Notes: generated by a model not told the origin, from the sequence alone. A DNA stretch of 64,000 nucleotides from Phlyctochytrium arcticum (GCA_025602905.1 JAHLKI010000001.1:434001-498000), one strand, 5' to 3'; positions 1 through 13,294 are shown, numbered from the stretch's first letter. Program-made: numbers and translations.

Positions 1-2329
1 TCCGCATTAATCGTGCCCAAACTCGCAAAACAAGTTGCGGCCAGGTTTCGTTCAAACGCATGACCCGTTTGCAACATGTGCTGTAAAACGCGTTTAAACG
101 CAATTCCTTCCCATCGGCCCAGCTTCTGATAGGCGTTGAGCGTGATGAGCAACCTGCACGCTTCGAATCTGAGGGCAATGTCATCCGCCTTTTCGGCAGC
201 CGGTTGACCTGACCCTCCTTCTTCGGTATCCACTATTCCGACTTCGAGAGCCAGAGTCAGCGTCTTGATGACCGCGTCCCACCCTGGCGAATCTCGCACT
301 GGCGCATCAATCATGTGGACAAAAGGAGTGGTCAGGAAATCCGTCACATGGGTGATGGACCACTGGGGTGGAGAGATTTCAGCACTGGAGCCTTTTGGCT
401 TGATGGATACTGAAGCGCTAGGTGGCTCAGGGGCGTGCATATAATGGACATCCTTTGAGAGGCGTTTGACTGTGCGTGAAACCCTAGTTAGTCAAAGTGG
501 AGAATCTTGGATTGAAAAAAAAACTTACGCATGGTAACAAGCCTGGCTAAATTGAACGCGTAAAGGTCGATTTTGACCGGTGCACTCCTCGGAACATGCG
601 GATCCTGCCGAATCATTTGCGCAATTGATGTATGTCGCTTGGTGGGCTATTTTCATCATCAATAAAAGTGTTTGGTTACGAGCCAAAAAAAAATGATGGT
701 GCATACCTTTCCCAGAGCTTGTAAAAACCGAGTTGCGTCCGTCGAGAGGGAGTGTAGCATGCCGCTAGCGGTAGCTGGCCTGGATGCCGTATCTTCAGCC
801 GAACCAGTCCCACCGCCGGGCTCAATACTCTGACTATTGATCCCAGCAACGTCTTCCTCAGGCTCTACCCCAACCTCCTCATCAACTACTTCCTTCACTT
901 CAGGTATCACCAATGCAAGATCATAATCATCTGCGTTGGATTCAGCGGATGAAGGCATTCCAGTTCGTGATCGCATTTCTGCCGCCTTGATGGCTTTTCG
1001 CATATCTCCTCCCGGGGTATAGGCACCCCGCCGCTTGCGCCGCGGGACAACTTGGCCGCCGGCTCGACCGGTGGCCAGCGGCTGGTCGATTTGGGACCCG
1101 GTACCGGTAAGCGTTACCCGGATGAGCGAGGTGATGGATGCGTCGGTCAGAGCGGTAGCCTCTGGGTCGAGCGTGTCCTTGGTTAGTTTTTTCAGAAAGC
1201 GGACGGTGGAGCGAGACAGCGTTTTGGGAGATTTAGGACGCGGGGGTGTTGCCGGGTGAGATGGTAGAGCAGGTTGTCGGGCAAGAAGAACGGCTTTCGA
1301 AAGTTGGACTGCCGGTGTACCCGGTCGGGATGGGCTTCCAGCGTCACTCGCCAAGGGAATGGTCATGGACGCAAACCGTGTTGAAGGTTTTGATCCGGTA
1401 GTGGGACGTGATCGGGTCGGTGACCCTCGCCCACTCCTCCGCCCCTCGTCTCCCCCATTCATCATTTGTTTCAAGTCCACTCCTTCGGCTCGCTGCCATA
1501 CCTCGAGCATAAAGGGCACGTTGCGAGTGGAGAAACTTTCGGCGGGTTTGCCAGCATACCGTCCTCCAGGTGTGTTTGGGCGTGTGCCGTCCTGCTCGCC
1601 GCCCGGGGTCATGCTCCCGTTGGCGGCAATAGCTTCGGCAGCTAGGGAGTGTGCTGAAGGTAGTACGTCGATCGGTCGTATAAAGGCGTGATCAGATGAG
1701 CCGGCATGTATGCGTTTCGGTGGAAAACTAGCCTGTAGCCACATTGATTTGTGAGGCTGGGATATCTCTGGAACAGTTGAATGTCCACCAGTGATTGTTG
1801 GCGGATGATCTTGCCCACGCCCTCCCTGCCCCACTTCCTCAAATAAACCCCCCGAGCTCAACAGATCACCCATTTCTCGTCGCAGATCTGCTTCCACCCT
1901 CAACTGCAATCGCTCTTCCCCGCCGCTCTGCCGTTGTCGCCGGTTCCGCTTCAGTCGGCCCATCGCAACCCGACACCCCTCCACCAATTTATGCGCTTCC
2001 TCCATTGCCGGCGGAACATGTGGCGGCCGGCGCACTGCCTGTATCTGGGACCGCGAGACAAACGGTAGATCCATGGCCGCTGCCACGGGATTGGAATGTC
2101 GTTTGGAAACGAGCTGTACTGAGCCTGCCAAACTGATCCGGTGCGCAGGAGATGCAGCATGCTTTTGGGATTGGAACAGTGATGGCATCAACGCTTTCCG
2201 GTGCGGACGGGGGTAGTTTGTTGTTTGTACTGCCGGGAGCTGGGAGAAGAGATTGCTGTACCGCTTGCCAGAGTTTGACGCGTCAGGCTCGGCGGCATAT
2301 GGCCGAGGTATGAGAATGGCCTCCCTCAT
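1..2329 (-). CDS. Hypothetical protein, disordered N-terminus then helical (HEAT/ARM-like) region; 3' end outside window
   Basis: Three exons are visible on the minus strand: 707-2329 (start ATG at 2329), 530-637 and about 469 down past base 1. The first roughly 540 residues are low complexity, rich in Ser/Pro/Gly/Arg with repeated SPSRPGTP-like stretches, and end with a donor GTATGC. The second exon reads RQDPHVPRSAPVKIDLYAF and the third continues with amphipathic helices (ALRFEACRLLITL, FERNLAATCFASLG) that look like HEAT/ARM repeats. The third exon joins in frame only if the acceptor is the CACAG just before TCAAACGCC. I do not recognise the family with certainty. A cilium-associated HEAT-repeat protein such as HEATR4 is a possibility given the flagellar neighbour, but this is a guess. 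The gene is incomplete here. Confidence 0.55.
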
Positions 2330-2870
2330 CTTCCCAGGTCGGCGATCGCGCGCAAGTGACGGAGATTAATTTTTTATGACGGGCCGTAGAGATTAGGACT
2401 CAACCTTCTTCTGAAGTTAAAGTGCGGTAAGTGCATGTAAGGTTCTGATGTAAGCTACTCGCACGTGAAATCGAACAAGCCTGTGAGATAAATAAACCCT
2501 CGCAAATAGTGCTAGAAAAAACACATTACAGCATTGAGATCCAACTATAACAACGTTTTAGCAGATATAAAACCCCATGCTCGCGAGGGAGTAAACTACT
2601 CACGACGTGCTGCGCACTATCCAGTTACCTAGCTTACGAGTTTTCAGCGGACGTCAAACATCTCACAACCCTTTTCAGGGGAATATGTTCTTTATTCTCG
2701 CAAATAGGATATTTCATTGTTTTACAAAACAAACCCTTTCTACTTATTATACCATCCTTTTTGCAAAAATATTACACTACACGCTCGCGCGTGGAGGTAA
2801 AAGCCCAAACCTACTATATGTGCCGCGCAGCTCTGTTCAATTTTGTGTTATGGCGCGTTCAGTAGGACCA
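2330..2870. other. Intergenic, about 540 bp
   Basis: This spacer lies between the start of the HEAT/ARM-like gene and the stop of the EFHC2-like gene, both on the minus strand. It is AT-rich with several short A/T runs. It should hold the promoter of the first gene and the 3' end of the second. I see no coding exon or repeat in it. Confidence 0.5.
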
Positions 2871-5430
2871 CTAAGCAGCCATGGTCATCCGCTCAACTCC
2901 ACCCCTCAACCGATCCAACGCATTCGACGGATCATACTGCTCCGTATCCCTCTGTTGCTCCTCCTGCTCTTCCACCATCCGCAAAAGCGACTGGTTGATC
3001 TCGTCCTGGGTCGGGTTGACGTTATTTAGCGGCTGCCCGATCCGTTTTTCGAGAATGTAGTTTTTGGCGACAGAGTTGTATTCGGCTTGGTCTTTTGGGT
3101 CTAGGATCGAGACGCGTTTGCGGTCGGCGTTGGCGCTGCGGGGCGGAGTGGCCAAATGGTAACTTTGGGAGTGGGCGGTGTGGTTGTTCAAGTAGGGAGC
3201 AGGCGTGGGCGGGTGATCGACTCCACTGGCCTCGTACTGTTGCAACTGGTTGAACAGTTGCGCGGTCGTGGGGGGTAAGTTGTTATCACGCGTCGTGGTG
3301 ACTTGCGCAGCTGGGGCGATTTGCGCGGCAGCAGAGTGAGGGCGGGCAGCTGCAACTAGGGGGGCCATCTGGGTAGCGGCTGCAGTGTCGGACCGGTGGT
3401 TGGGGAAAATGGCAGGATGGGCCGCCATAAACTTGATGGCGTACTCGTCTGCGCCCGTAATCACAAACGGGTGGTGAAAGAATACGAGTTGGGCGCCTAA
3501 AAACAATGATTAGTCCAAATGGGGTTGAAGGAGGGGAAGAGAACGGAAGCATACCAATAAAGAAATCCTCTGAAACATAAAACCCAACTCCATCCGGTTT
3601 CCGAATCCGCTGCTTTTCCAAAAATTTGCCGCCCACAATCCCCGTATTCCGGGCTTTGGGCTCAAAAACACTGACCGTATCATCGGCCACATACAGCGAG
3701 ACCACAAACCGGCGGTCCCGGTCTACTTGCCGGTTGGACCGGAGCACAGCCGCAAACCGGAGCACAACGCTATCGTACAACATTAATTTCTTGAAATCCT
3801 TTTTGGGAGGTGCTGATGCGCCAATCATGGTCACGGCCGTAGGAGTGACGGGTGCGGCGGCTCCACCCATAGGTGCAGGCGTCAACGGCGACGGCGGCAA
3901 AAGCAGTTCGTAGTTGGCCTGCACAACGGCTTTGGGCAACAAGTCCGCGGCGACGGGGTCCGCATCCGTTGTTTCAAAATCCTCCAGGCGGACGGGATCA
4001 AACGTCTCCACCCCATACTTTTCGTAATAATACTCTTTGGTAAACTCGTCACAGTCACAGACCACAAACGGGCGCCCGTACAAATGCAGTACAGCTCCCA
4101 GCACGAAATCCCGCTCGGTATAGTAGCTCTGGTCCGTATTATGCCCATAAAGCCAGGACGGCATGCGTTTGGGGAGTTTACTTCGACGCAGAAAAAGAGT
4201 GTTGGAGTCCCGCCCCGAGTTGGCCGGAATATGCTCGCGAATCTCAATCGTGTCGTCGCAGAGGTAGTAGTGAACGACCATCTGCCGTAAATCACCAAAG
4301 ACGCTGTTGGTGTCATCCCAGACGCAGTAGAAGCGGAGCACCCGGCGATCGTTTTCGAGAAACTTTTTGAGTGAGGTTTGGGGTGGGCGGGGGCGGGTCG
4401 CTCGCATCCGGGATTTTAACTCATCGCGGACTACCGTGTAGGGGTCCAGAGGGAATCCGCCGTTCGGGGGTACGTGAAAGGACAGAGACTGGAGAAAGTC
4501 CTGTATAATTCATACCGTTGAGTAAACCCGCTTTGCATCCCCTGTGCGCTCCAACAAACTCACCCGTGTAAACTTATCACACCCAACAATCTTGAACGTC
4601 CGCGAATAAAACGTCACTTCTTGCCCCACATTAAAATCCGAGACAATATAATGCTGTCCCAACTCGGATTCCGCCTTGGGGATCCGGTGACGACGAATCA
4701 GTGTCCCTAAAAGAATACATCCCGTTACTCCAAAATCATCTTGGGGTTACTTGCAGCATTCCATACCTTGCGGAATGCCACTGTTGACCAATCGCGGTTC
4801 GCTGACGTGGACCGAGTCGTCCTCAAGGTAAAAGTAAATGTTGACCCTATTCCACAAAATCAATCTCCCGGTCCGCCAATAAAATTCCCAGGACGACTAG
4901 AAACGTACTTGCGCACCCGGTATTGTTCATCGCGGCGTTCATGCACGGCTTCCTGAAAATACGCATAAAACCTCAAAACCTAACAAATCATCAGTTCACG
5001 TCCAATCCATCCACATTATCAGAAATACCCTACCTTGCGATCAAACGCAACCCAAGCCGGTACACCCTCCCCCGCTGAATCACTATGGGGATACAGATCC
5101 ATCGATGTCTTTACTTTGGATTTCTCCTGGCCGTGGACTGGGACGCCTCCTACAAAAATCAGATTCAGATACGATGTTGAAGAGTGATTGTAACGTAAAA
5201 TGGAGTACCGATTCCGGGAACTTGCTTGAATACGGGCACGCCATTACAGTAATCAAACGTATGGGATTTGCGCTGATGGCGTAGATCCTGCGTCGCAAAG
5301 AGAGGATTAAATCATTGGTTGGGGAAAACCGTTCCGTGAAATATATGCAAACCTTTCCGAAATCAAAATTATATCCTGGTAAAAGCGGCAACTGTCTCTG
5401 CAATTCCTTGACGATGGGATCGGACGGCAT
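2871..5430 (-). CDS. EFHC2: EFHC2-like axonemal protein with three DM10 domains
   Basis: EFHC proteins are microtubule inner proteins of ciliary doublets. This gene has at least eight exons from ATG 5428-5430 (MPSDPIVKEL, then LPLLPGYNF) to the stop at 2871, about 720 aa against 749 for human EFHC2. The first DM10 domain is split over short exons between 5050 and 4560 (VPAWVAFDRK, YFYLEDDSV, FYSRTFKIVGCDKFT). The second ([42 protein letters not shown]) and the third (DKRDRRFVV-like strand, ADDTVSVFEPKARNTGIVGG) lie in the long exon about 4525-3555. GRD followed by FLRRSKLPK favours EFHC2 over EFHC1. The last exon (about 3500-2871) is Ala/Pro/Gln-rich and ends in a charged helix; I see no EF-hand there. 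A second paralogue (EFHC1) lies at 51-54 kb. The assignment is firm and the exact small-exon limits are less so. Confidence 0.9.
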
Positions 5431-6173
5431 GGTTGCCGAAGAGAGCGCTGTACGAAGCAAAGTTTTGGGAGTGTCGTTTGGTCAAAGATCTACCGCTTTT
5501 AATTTTTGCTGACCGAAAAATATCTCCGATAGAGTTGTTTTTTTGGCCCTGGATAGTCATCCTTGGGACATTATCTAATTCGATAACTTTTTTCGGTATA
5601 AAATTCTGGACTTTCTGCGGGACGGCATCTCTATTCTTTTCACATATACATATTCATTTCCTTTTGGTCGTGAATTTATCTATTTTCCTGTACGCATGGT
5701 GGTGGGAAATTGTTGGGAGGTTATCGTATGGATACAGTCTGCGCGACCCCGCTTTATGGAAAAATCATAAAGATTCTGGTCCCTGCTGTACATGATACAC
5801 CCCTCGACTTGGGTAGGTCCAGCAGATACATTCGTATTTTATAGGAGTTCTAATGGGAAGTCGGTTCAGATCTGCGAGCGGAGAATGGCTGTCAAATGCT
5901 TACGTCAAATTTAACTTTAGTTGTTTGAGTCATGATAGCCAAATCCAACAATTTCCCAGTTTCGCAAGCTGGCAAACCTTGGAATCGTTTCTTGGCAAAG
6001 TCTGCCATAACCACATACCAAATCACTCAACCAAACCCCGTCACCTCACACTCTACTGCGATACCACTCCACTTCCCGTCTGTCCATTCCGCCCCACCGA
6101 CTCCCTGAGTGATCTCCCCTTCGAAACCGCGTCCAACTTCCACACAGGGGAGGTGTGATCTGGCCGCGGAAGA
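5431..6173. other. Divergent intergenic region, 743 bp
   Basis: This spacer separates the start of the EFHC2-like gene (minus) from the start of the UBE2W gene (plus), so both promoters must lie here. It is T-rich around 5500-5700. One open frame covers most of 5853-6158, but it shows no recognisable domain and directly abuts the UBE2W start, so I do not call it. Confidence 0.45.
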
Positions 6174-6932
<759 letters not shown>

Positions 6933-7366
6933 GGTGGATCAAATCTCGATACTCCTGAATTTTAGGTGACGAAGTCAAACATCCTTTGCGTGGAAGGAGA
7001 TTGTACAAGATAGAGACGAGATGGAGAAGTGGTCGATTCATCATCGGAACGACCACTCTCCTCTTTTCACGCACATCTTGTGCCAAAACCGTAGCTGACG
7101 TAATCAAGTTCCAAATTTCAAGTCCCGCAAAACGCCAAACGTTGCTTCAACTCACACAAAGTACCGCATGGGAGGGGGCAACTTGTGTGTAATTCAATCT
7201 CTCTTGCTGTCATTTTTGTAATATACCGTCGTCTCGTACACTGTTGAAAGTCCATCTAAATCAAAGAAAGCTTTTTTACCTTTACCCTGAAATTTTGACA
7301 TGAGAAAAATGTATGCAAAAGTGGGCACCACCCGATCCAACCTGCTCAACTCTCAAAAAACACATC

Positions 7367-8264
7367 ATGACACGAACCCCCATCCCATCAATCATCACAA
7401 GCACAACATCAGCCCTCCTCTCCAGCTTTCCCCTTCCACCGACACACATCCCCACCCACCGCAAACCCCAAACCAGCTCACCCCGATCCCGCAAATCCTC
7501 CCGACATGAAAGTCACACGATTTCCCTCTTGATCGAAAAAGAGCTACCGCCATTACCGTACTTATCCCCCCTGGTTGGATTCATGGGATCCACAGAGGGA
7601 GTAGCCGATGGACGGATTGAGGATATCGTTCTGGATATACCATACCGGTAAATTCTTTCCGCGTGTTTTCTTTCTTCTTATAAAGCAGGTGTGATTGATG
7701 CAATTTTTCTTTTCGCATAGAGTTCCAACTGTCCTCCGAGATTTACGACAGCGCCTCGTGAGTTTGAATGGATACCACACCGAAACCCTCTTTCGCGTTT
7801 CGAGCGATCCGGACCGGGTCCGGCAAGTACTGGATCATCCCCAAGACGGAATAAGGGATTGTCAGGATGTTCATGTCCTCGCATCTGCCATTCAGGTATA
7901 TACGGGGTTTCCCCCAATCATATCCTCGGAGTAAAACCAATGCTAATTCAAAATTGAACAGTATACGTTAGGAACTTTTCCGATCCTGGCAGGTGTCCAA
8001 CTTCCCAGCAATCCAACCCCCGAGGCCATCGCTGCCCTCCCATCGTCACCCGAATGGGAAAACGCTGAGCTGTTCAAATGGACAGTAGATCTGATCGTGG
8101 CGGTCGCCAAGGGTTGTGGGCAGTTACGAAGCGGCGGGTTCGTTTCCGGGATGGTTAGAGCGCTGGCTACGGGGTTGAGTAGTGGGGTAAGCGATGAGCG
8201 GTATGTCGCGGTTGTGGAAGTGGCGGTTAGAGGACGGATCAAGCAGGTTTTGGCGGTTGGGTAA
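7367..8264 (+). CDS. Divergent RhoGAP-like domain protein
   Basis: Three exons: 7367-7647, 7721-7895 and 7962-8264. An in-frame ATG at 7313 is an alternative start. The first exon is basic and Ser/Thr/Pro-rich. The RhoGAP similarity begins with IPYRVPTVLRDLRQRL and continues through TLFRVSSDPDRVRQVL, which keeps the arginine-finger residue, and CQDVHVLASAIQ, equivalent to DVHVVASLLK. The usual LRELPEPL that follows is replaced by YTLGTFPILAGVQLP, and the NKM-containing helix is not obvious (LIVAVAKGCGQLRSGGF). RhoGAP proteins speed GTP hydrolysis by Rho-family GTPases and so act on actin and polarity. Given the lost second-half motifs, activity is uncertain. The protein is small (about 250 aa), with no second domain seen. 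Confidence 0.6.
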
Positions 8265-8462
8265 AGGTTGCAATGTGTTGTAAAAAATGTGTATAAAATT
8301 TACACTGCAAAACCCTCGCGATTCTGCCCAACTACGAGTATATCTCTTCCCCGAATCGCTCTTGTGATCGAAGCCATAGGAAAGCGCCGAGATGCATACA
8401 TGGCCGTAGATCTAATTGGGGTGGTACGCCGAGGGGTGTAGCCTGTTATGGCGCACCGGGTA

Positions 8463-10156
8463 TCATAACCAGAAGCGATCTGCAGCAGCTCTAAAGGCGA
8501 CGGGAATCTATTGCATTCTACTCAGTATTTGGGCAGCTCAAACGCGTGTTAAATACTTACAGTCAGGCAGTCAGAAGCAGCACGAGCCTTGAGTGCTTCC
8601 GGCATCCATTCTCTTATTTTCTCGATCCGTTGATCTTGATAGAGTCAGTTAGTTCATATATCTAATTATGCCGAATACAAAATATGTTCTACAATACCTG
8701 AACTTGGGTGGGTACTGAGGTACTGGGGAACTTTCTGTCTGTCCGCTGCTGCCATGCGCTGTTGGGATATAAGGGGTTAAAAAATATAGCTGCAGGCTTG
8801 GTGAACGGACTTGGGCACAAACCTGCCACATGCCAATGGCGGCTTCGGGGTTATAACATGCTTGAGCCATCAGAATCAATCCTTTCCGATAAATAATGCG
8901 GATTAATGACAAGTCAAACACCAAATGGGTCGGGTAACGCCTTACCAATGTAATCCGCCTCAGACTCCATCTTTCTCGAGAAAGGCATCAGAATGCCGTA
9001 CTCGAGGAAAATGCGGCTCAACAGCATTCCCGGATCAAAGACGGTTGCGATGACCAGCTGCGCAATCACTGAGATTTTGGTCCAGGAGAGTTTTTCGGCA
9101 GCATGACGGGCTATTTGATGGGCCATCTAACGCGTTCAAGATCAGACACCCAATTAGCATGGGTAGAAGATTGACGGGCACGTACTTCGTGTCCAAGAAC
9201 GGCTGCCATTCCATCGGCATCTCTGACAATGGGTAAGAGGCCAGTAAACACAAAGATCTTGCCGTCTGTCAGACTCGCAAAGTGAGTAATTGTCACCTCT
9301 ACACAGTAGCTTTGATGGTCGTACCTGGAAGGACAAAAGCATTCTTCTGTGGATCGTCGATAACATAGACATCCCAGTCCCTATTCCGCACCCCAGGCGT
9401 GACTAAAAAGTGCGGTTGTCGTGAGCATCCTGTAAGGGGCCAAGCACAGACACTCCAAGTTTACCGGTAATCAAGCGATCTGCAATCTCGCGGACAAACT
9501 TGGAGTAGGGATGCCATGAAGGAAGGATTTGCCCTCGATACTGTGCAATGACCTGACCGAATGCCTTTTGGACGTAATGAATGATCAGATCGCTATCCCG
9601 ATTGTGCCATCGTGTTTTCGATTGGTCCTACCATTTCTGCCATCGCCCGTTCTTGCTTTGGCGAAACATCAACGAAACGCTTTCGGCCAGTAATCGGGAC
9701 TGACTCCAGATGGCTGTTATACATCTTGTAAATGTCCATACGCCATTGATCACTGGAAAGTTCTCATGTACCTGACATAGTAGAGTCCAAAGATCGATCC
9801 CCCCACTCCGGTCCAGACCCACACCCGTTTATTCTGCCAAAATGGTGGCGGGCCTACAGAGCATTATGATTTTTTTCACAAATTCTTGAATATAAGCAAA
9901 GAAATGACTGACGATTTTCAAAGTACTCGTATTCATAGCTTCCCTGGCGTGGCAGAGGGCGCTGTTGGACTTCCCATTGGACTGGACGCCGGGGGAGCTG
10001 CTGTCGCAGAAGTGGGATGGTGGTGGATAACCGACTGGTGGGGACCAGAGTACTGGGAATGCGACGGAGAGGTGGCAAACGCAATGCTGCCCGCCGCATG
10101 GGTACTAGTAAAGGAAGAGACATGGCGGGGATTCTGTTTCCTACAAAGTTGCTCAC
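8463..10156 (-). CDS. OMA1: Mitochondrial metalloendopeptidase OMA1 (M48 family)
   Basis: OMA1 is the stress-activated inner-membrane protease that cleaves OPA1/Mgm1-type substrates. The start is ATG 10156 (alternative 10123). The first exon is Arg/Ser/Leu-rich with no acidic residues, a typical mitochondrial presequence. A later exon carries the membrane segment WVWTGVGGSIFGLYYV. Then follow the family signatures: VPITGRKRFVDVSP, WDVYVIDDPQKNAFVLPG, KIFVFTGLLPIV, the zinc site HEMAH (split by an intron after HE, acceptor before 9126), the third ligand in SRKMESEADYIG, LMAQACYNPEAA, and LSTHPSS followed by RIEKIREWMPEALKAR. The stop at 8463-8465 follows a last short exon. At least nine exons are needed. 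It is convergent with the RhoGAP-like gene and divergent from ALE1. The identification is strong; the first intron limits are approximate. Confidence 0.92.
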
Positions 10157-11173
10157 TCTCCAAGAGCAAACATGCAGAAGTTGCAGCGTCGCAGTTATGG
10201 ACGTTCACATTCCGCACATTCCGACAACGCTGTTGACACATCACTCTTTCGTTGACACATCATTTTCATGCACGAACAGACGAACTGCTCGGCATTCGGC
10301 AATCTCCGACATGGAAATGGTCAATGATTTGGGGTGATTTGGTCGTGATTGTCCATCTCAAACATTTTGTAGTCTAGGCCTTTTTACATTGCTGTTGAAA
10401 CCCATGCAGGGACCCAAACAGTGATAAATACGCAATCGTACGTCTGTAATGCACATGTACTTTTGGAAAACCCCTCAGAAATGAAGAAGTGAGTATCAAC
10501 ACAGATGATTCAGTCTGTTGAGCTTGATATGTTGTAGACATCAGCGGGGGATTCCAAAAAAAGTAGCGACATTCACACCCGGGCACATGAAATATAGACA
10601 TCGTCCGTACTGGTCGAAGGAGAGGGTGATCATAGTGCTGAGCACACTGGCAGACAAGGGTGCCGTGGTGCAGTCTCAGGACTACTCTTCAACGCAACTC
10701 GCCCAGGCGGACCGACCAGATTCTGAATTGAAAGTGAACGGTTGAGGCAGAAATTTTCGGCGGTGAATATAAGGCAGATCTATTGTCATGGTAACAGTGC
10801 ACCAAGCCACGCCTGCTTGTGTGTCAGGTAAGTGGTTGCACAGCCGCCGGATCAAAGCACGCTCGCATTTTTGCCGTCCTCGGGCGGTGTAAAAGCCGTG
10901 AGGTGAAAAGCAGGTGCGTTGTGTTTCCTTGAATATGCCTGCAATTTGCCAGCGCTGAAACTTGGTGCCACGCTCCATAGGAACTTTGAAGCACGAATCG
11001 TTGCTCGAAACCAGTGAGACGCGAGCATTCGAGCTTATGGTAGAGATTCTTCTCCGTAGTGGGATTTGGTCTTTAGTTCGGTGACGACGACGACGAGGAT
11101 CTTTGGAATATATCACATTAGCCACCTCCAGTGCTCACGACGAGCTACTTCCTATTTTATTCGCGGCGGCAAG
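10157..11173. other. Divergent intergenic region, about 1 kb
   Basis: This region lies between OMA1 (minus) and ALE1 (plus). Open frames exist here, for example on the minus strand around 10682-11125, but none shows a domain, biased composition or consistent splice signals. A short direct repeat GTTGACACATCA occurs twice near 10230-10260. It presumably holds both promoters. Confidence 0.4.
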
Positions 11174-12941
11174 ATGCTGGAATCCCTTCAGATCCCGGGG
11201 CTGGCCCCAGACTTGATCAAGGCTGCAGTCATGCTAGCAAGCTCATTCCCTGCCGCTTTACTGTTCCGACTGATACCCGCAAAACACCAGACGTTGAAGC
11301 ACCTCTTTTCCATTGCAGTTTCGGGAACCCTCTTCGTTGCATTGTTCGATAAGTTCGGATTTGCACAATTGGTTGGCAATGCCCTCGTGGTCTATGCCAT
11401 TACTGCTAGCATGCGAGACACCAAGAAAGGTCCTGTTTTGGCCTTTTTGGTCTCTATGGGGCAACTGTCCATAAAGTAAGATGTGGGATCATTTTTTGCA
11501 CTTTGTTTATACTGACCGATTTCCCCTTAGCCATGTCGTGAGTCAACTCATCTACCAAACAAACGTGAGCTTCGATCACTCGGCTCCAATGATGGTGTTG
11601 GTGATCAAATTGACGTCTTTTGCATGGGCCGCTCATGATGGCACGAAACCGCTAAAGGTTTGCTTCAATCAAATAGGCTCGTTACCAGCATCATGTTGAC
11701 CTTGTCATAAATATCAGGAACTTTCAGACGACCAGCGACAGTTGGCAATCCGAGAAATGCCAGGGATAATAGAGTTCTTTGGATATGTCTTCTACTTTCC
11801 CGCCTTTTTGGTTGGTCCATCATTTGAGTTTCGAGACTATCAAAAATTCATCCGTCGAGAGGTAAGCCATTCTTTGCAATAGTTTGAGACTTCTACTAAA
11901 TTGTTTTCCTTACAGGCACCTTATGACAACGTTCCTAGCTGCTTCGTTCCGACCGTGAGAGCCGTTGGGGCAGCGCTAATTTGCTTTTTCCTCTTCTTCA
12001 AATTCGGATCTCAATGGTCTTACATGTACTGCTTGACCGACGAATACCAGCAGAGTTCATTCCTTTACAGGTTACATCACAATTGTTTTACATTGCTATC
12101 CACCGCTAACGTGGCCATTCCCTTCAGGCTATTCTATTTGCAAATTGCCGGAGGATTGGCGCGGACCAAGTATTACATTGCTTGGAAGCTATCGGAAGGT
12201 GCATGCGACTTGACCGGTATCGGATACAATGGACGGGATCCAAAGACAGGGGAGGAACGATGGGATCGCATTCAAAACATTCCCATCCGAAAGTTCGAGC
12301 TCGCTGAAAATCCTAAAAAGGCCTTGGAGTATTGGAACAAGAATACTGGATTGTGGCTTCGCCGATACGTGTACCTGCGAATTACCCCGCCAGGAACCAA
12401 ACCAACTGCTGCTACCGCTATCGCTACGTACACCACAAGTGCCTTCTGGCACGGATTCCGACCAGGCTTCTATCTCACCTTTATCACTGGAAGTTTCCTC
12501 AACATTGGCGCAAGAACACTCCGTCGCAATGTTCGACCTCTATTTATTGCCCCGAGTAAGCTGGCACCCTTTAAGCCAGTTTATGACATCCTGGGTTGGG
12601 CCGGCACCATTGGCGCCATCAACTACCTCGTCGCGCCCTTCATTGTTCATTCGGTGCACAACTCCCTCACTGTCTGGAAATCAAACTTTTTCCTATTGCA
12701 CGTGTTCCTCTTGGTGACAGAGGTTGGATATTCTACTCCATTACTGAGGTCCTTGACCAAGAAGCTTGCAGCCGCAGTAGGAGCGCCAAGCACCACCACT
12801 CGTCCGGCAAGCAAGGCAGCCGGAAAAGTAACCCCCTCTGAATCAGTCACTCCTTTAGTAAAGGATGCCATGGATGGAGGGGCTATTGCCGGATTCAAGT
12901 TGGAAAGTCCTGCCAGTCCTGCCAGTCCCAAGATCGAATAA
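11174..12941 (+). CDS. ALE1: Membrane-bound O-acyltransferase, Ale1/LPCAT (MBOAT) family
   Basis: MBOAT lysophospholipid acyltransferases re-acylate lysophospholipids in the ER. Exons: 11174-11475, 11531-11657, 11718-11861, 11916-12070 and 12128-12941. Start MLESLQIPG. The chain is a series of hydrophobic segments. Family markers are SINHVVSQL, MPGIIEFFGYVFYFPAFLVG, SQWSYMYC, FYLQIAGGLARTKYY, WKLSEGACDLTGIGYNG, EYWNKNTGLWLRRYVY, and TSAFWHGFRPGFY with the catalytic His. The C-terminal roughly 50 residues are a polar cytosolic tail. The fourth intron (57 nt, 12071-12127) has no stop and keeps the frame, so the sequence reads through it; family alignment (FLYR then LFYLQIAGG) argues it is removed. 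The MULE begins about 120 bp after the stop. Confidence 0.9.
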
Positions 12942-13057
12942 TTATTATACTTTATTGCACATTGCACATTAATCTCACTGAATATACTACACCTGCATCT
13001 GTACACTTTTCATGTTCGTATAAAGCTCCGCTGCAGGCTCCGACGAGTAGTACGGTT

Positions 13058-13294
13058 TTTGCCCACACTTTTGAATTCGAACCAAACTGCCTCGAACCTC
13101 CCTCCATCTTACGTCAGGATAATCCTTTGTTATGTAATCTTCGAGTGCGATGGGGCGATTGCCAAATCTCCAGGGGTCTTATACCCCTCGAAAACCCGTA
13201 AACATGGGCATATAGCCTCTTTTTGCCGAATTTCCACCCCCTGTCATGGTGACTCACAAGGCCCTTGTGTAAAGTGGGTACACAGCCACTCGCC
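13058..13294. repeat. Left terminal inverted repeat of the MULE
   Basis: The segment runs from GGTTTTTGCCCACAC through CACCATGACAGGG-type sequence (complement) to CACAGCCACTCGC. It matches the right end with only scattered mismatches. Relative to the right copy it has about 40 extra bases at about 13186-13226 (starting TATACCCCTCG), so the ends have diverged since insertion. Confidence 0.8.

Noticed and set aside
10682..11125. 147-codon minus-strand frame between OMA1 and ALE1
   Set aside because: It overlaps the ALE1 leader, has no domain and unusual residue composition; most likely chance.
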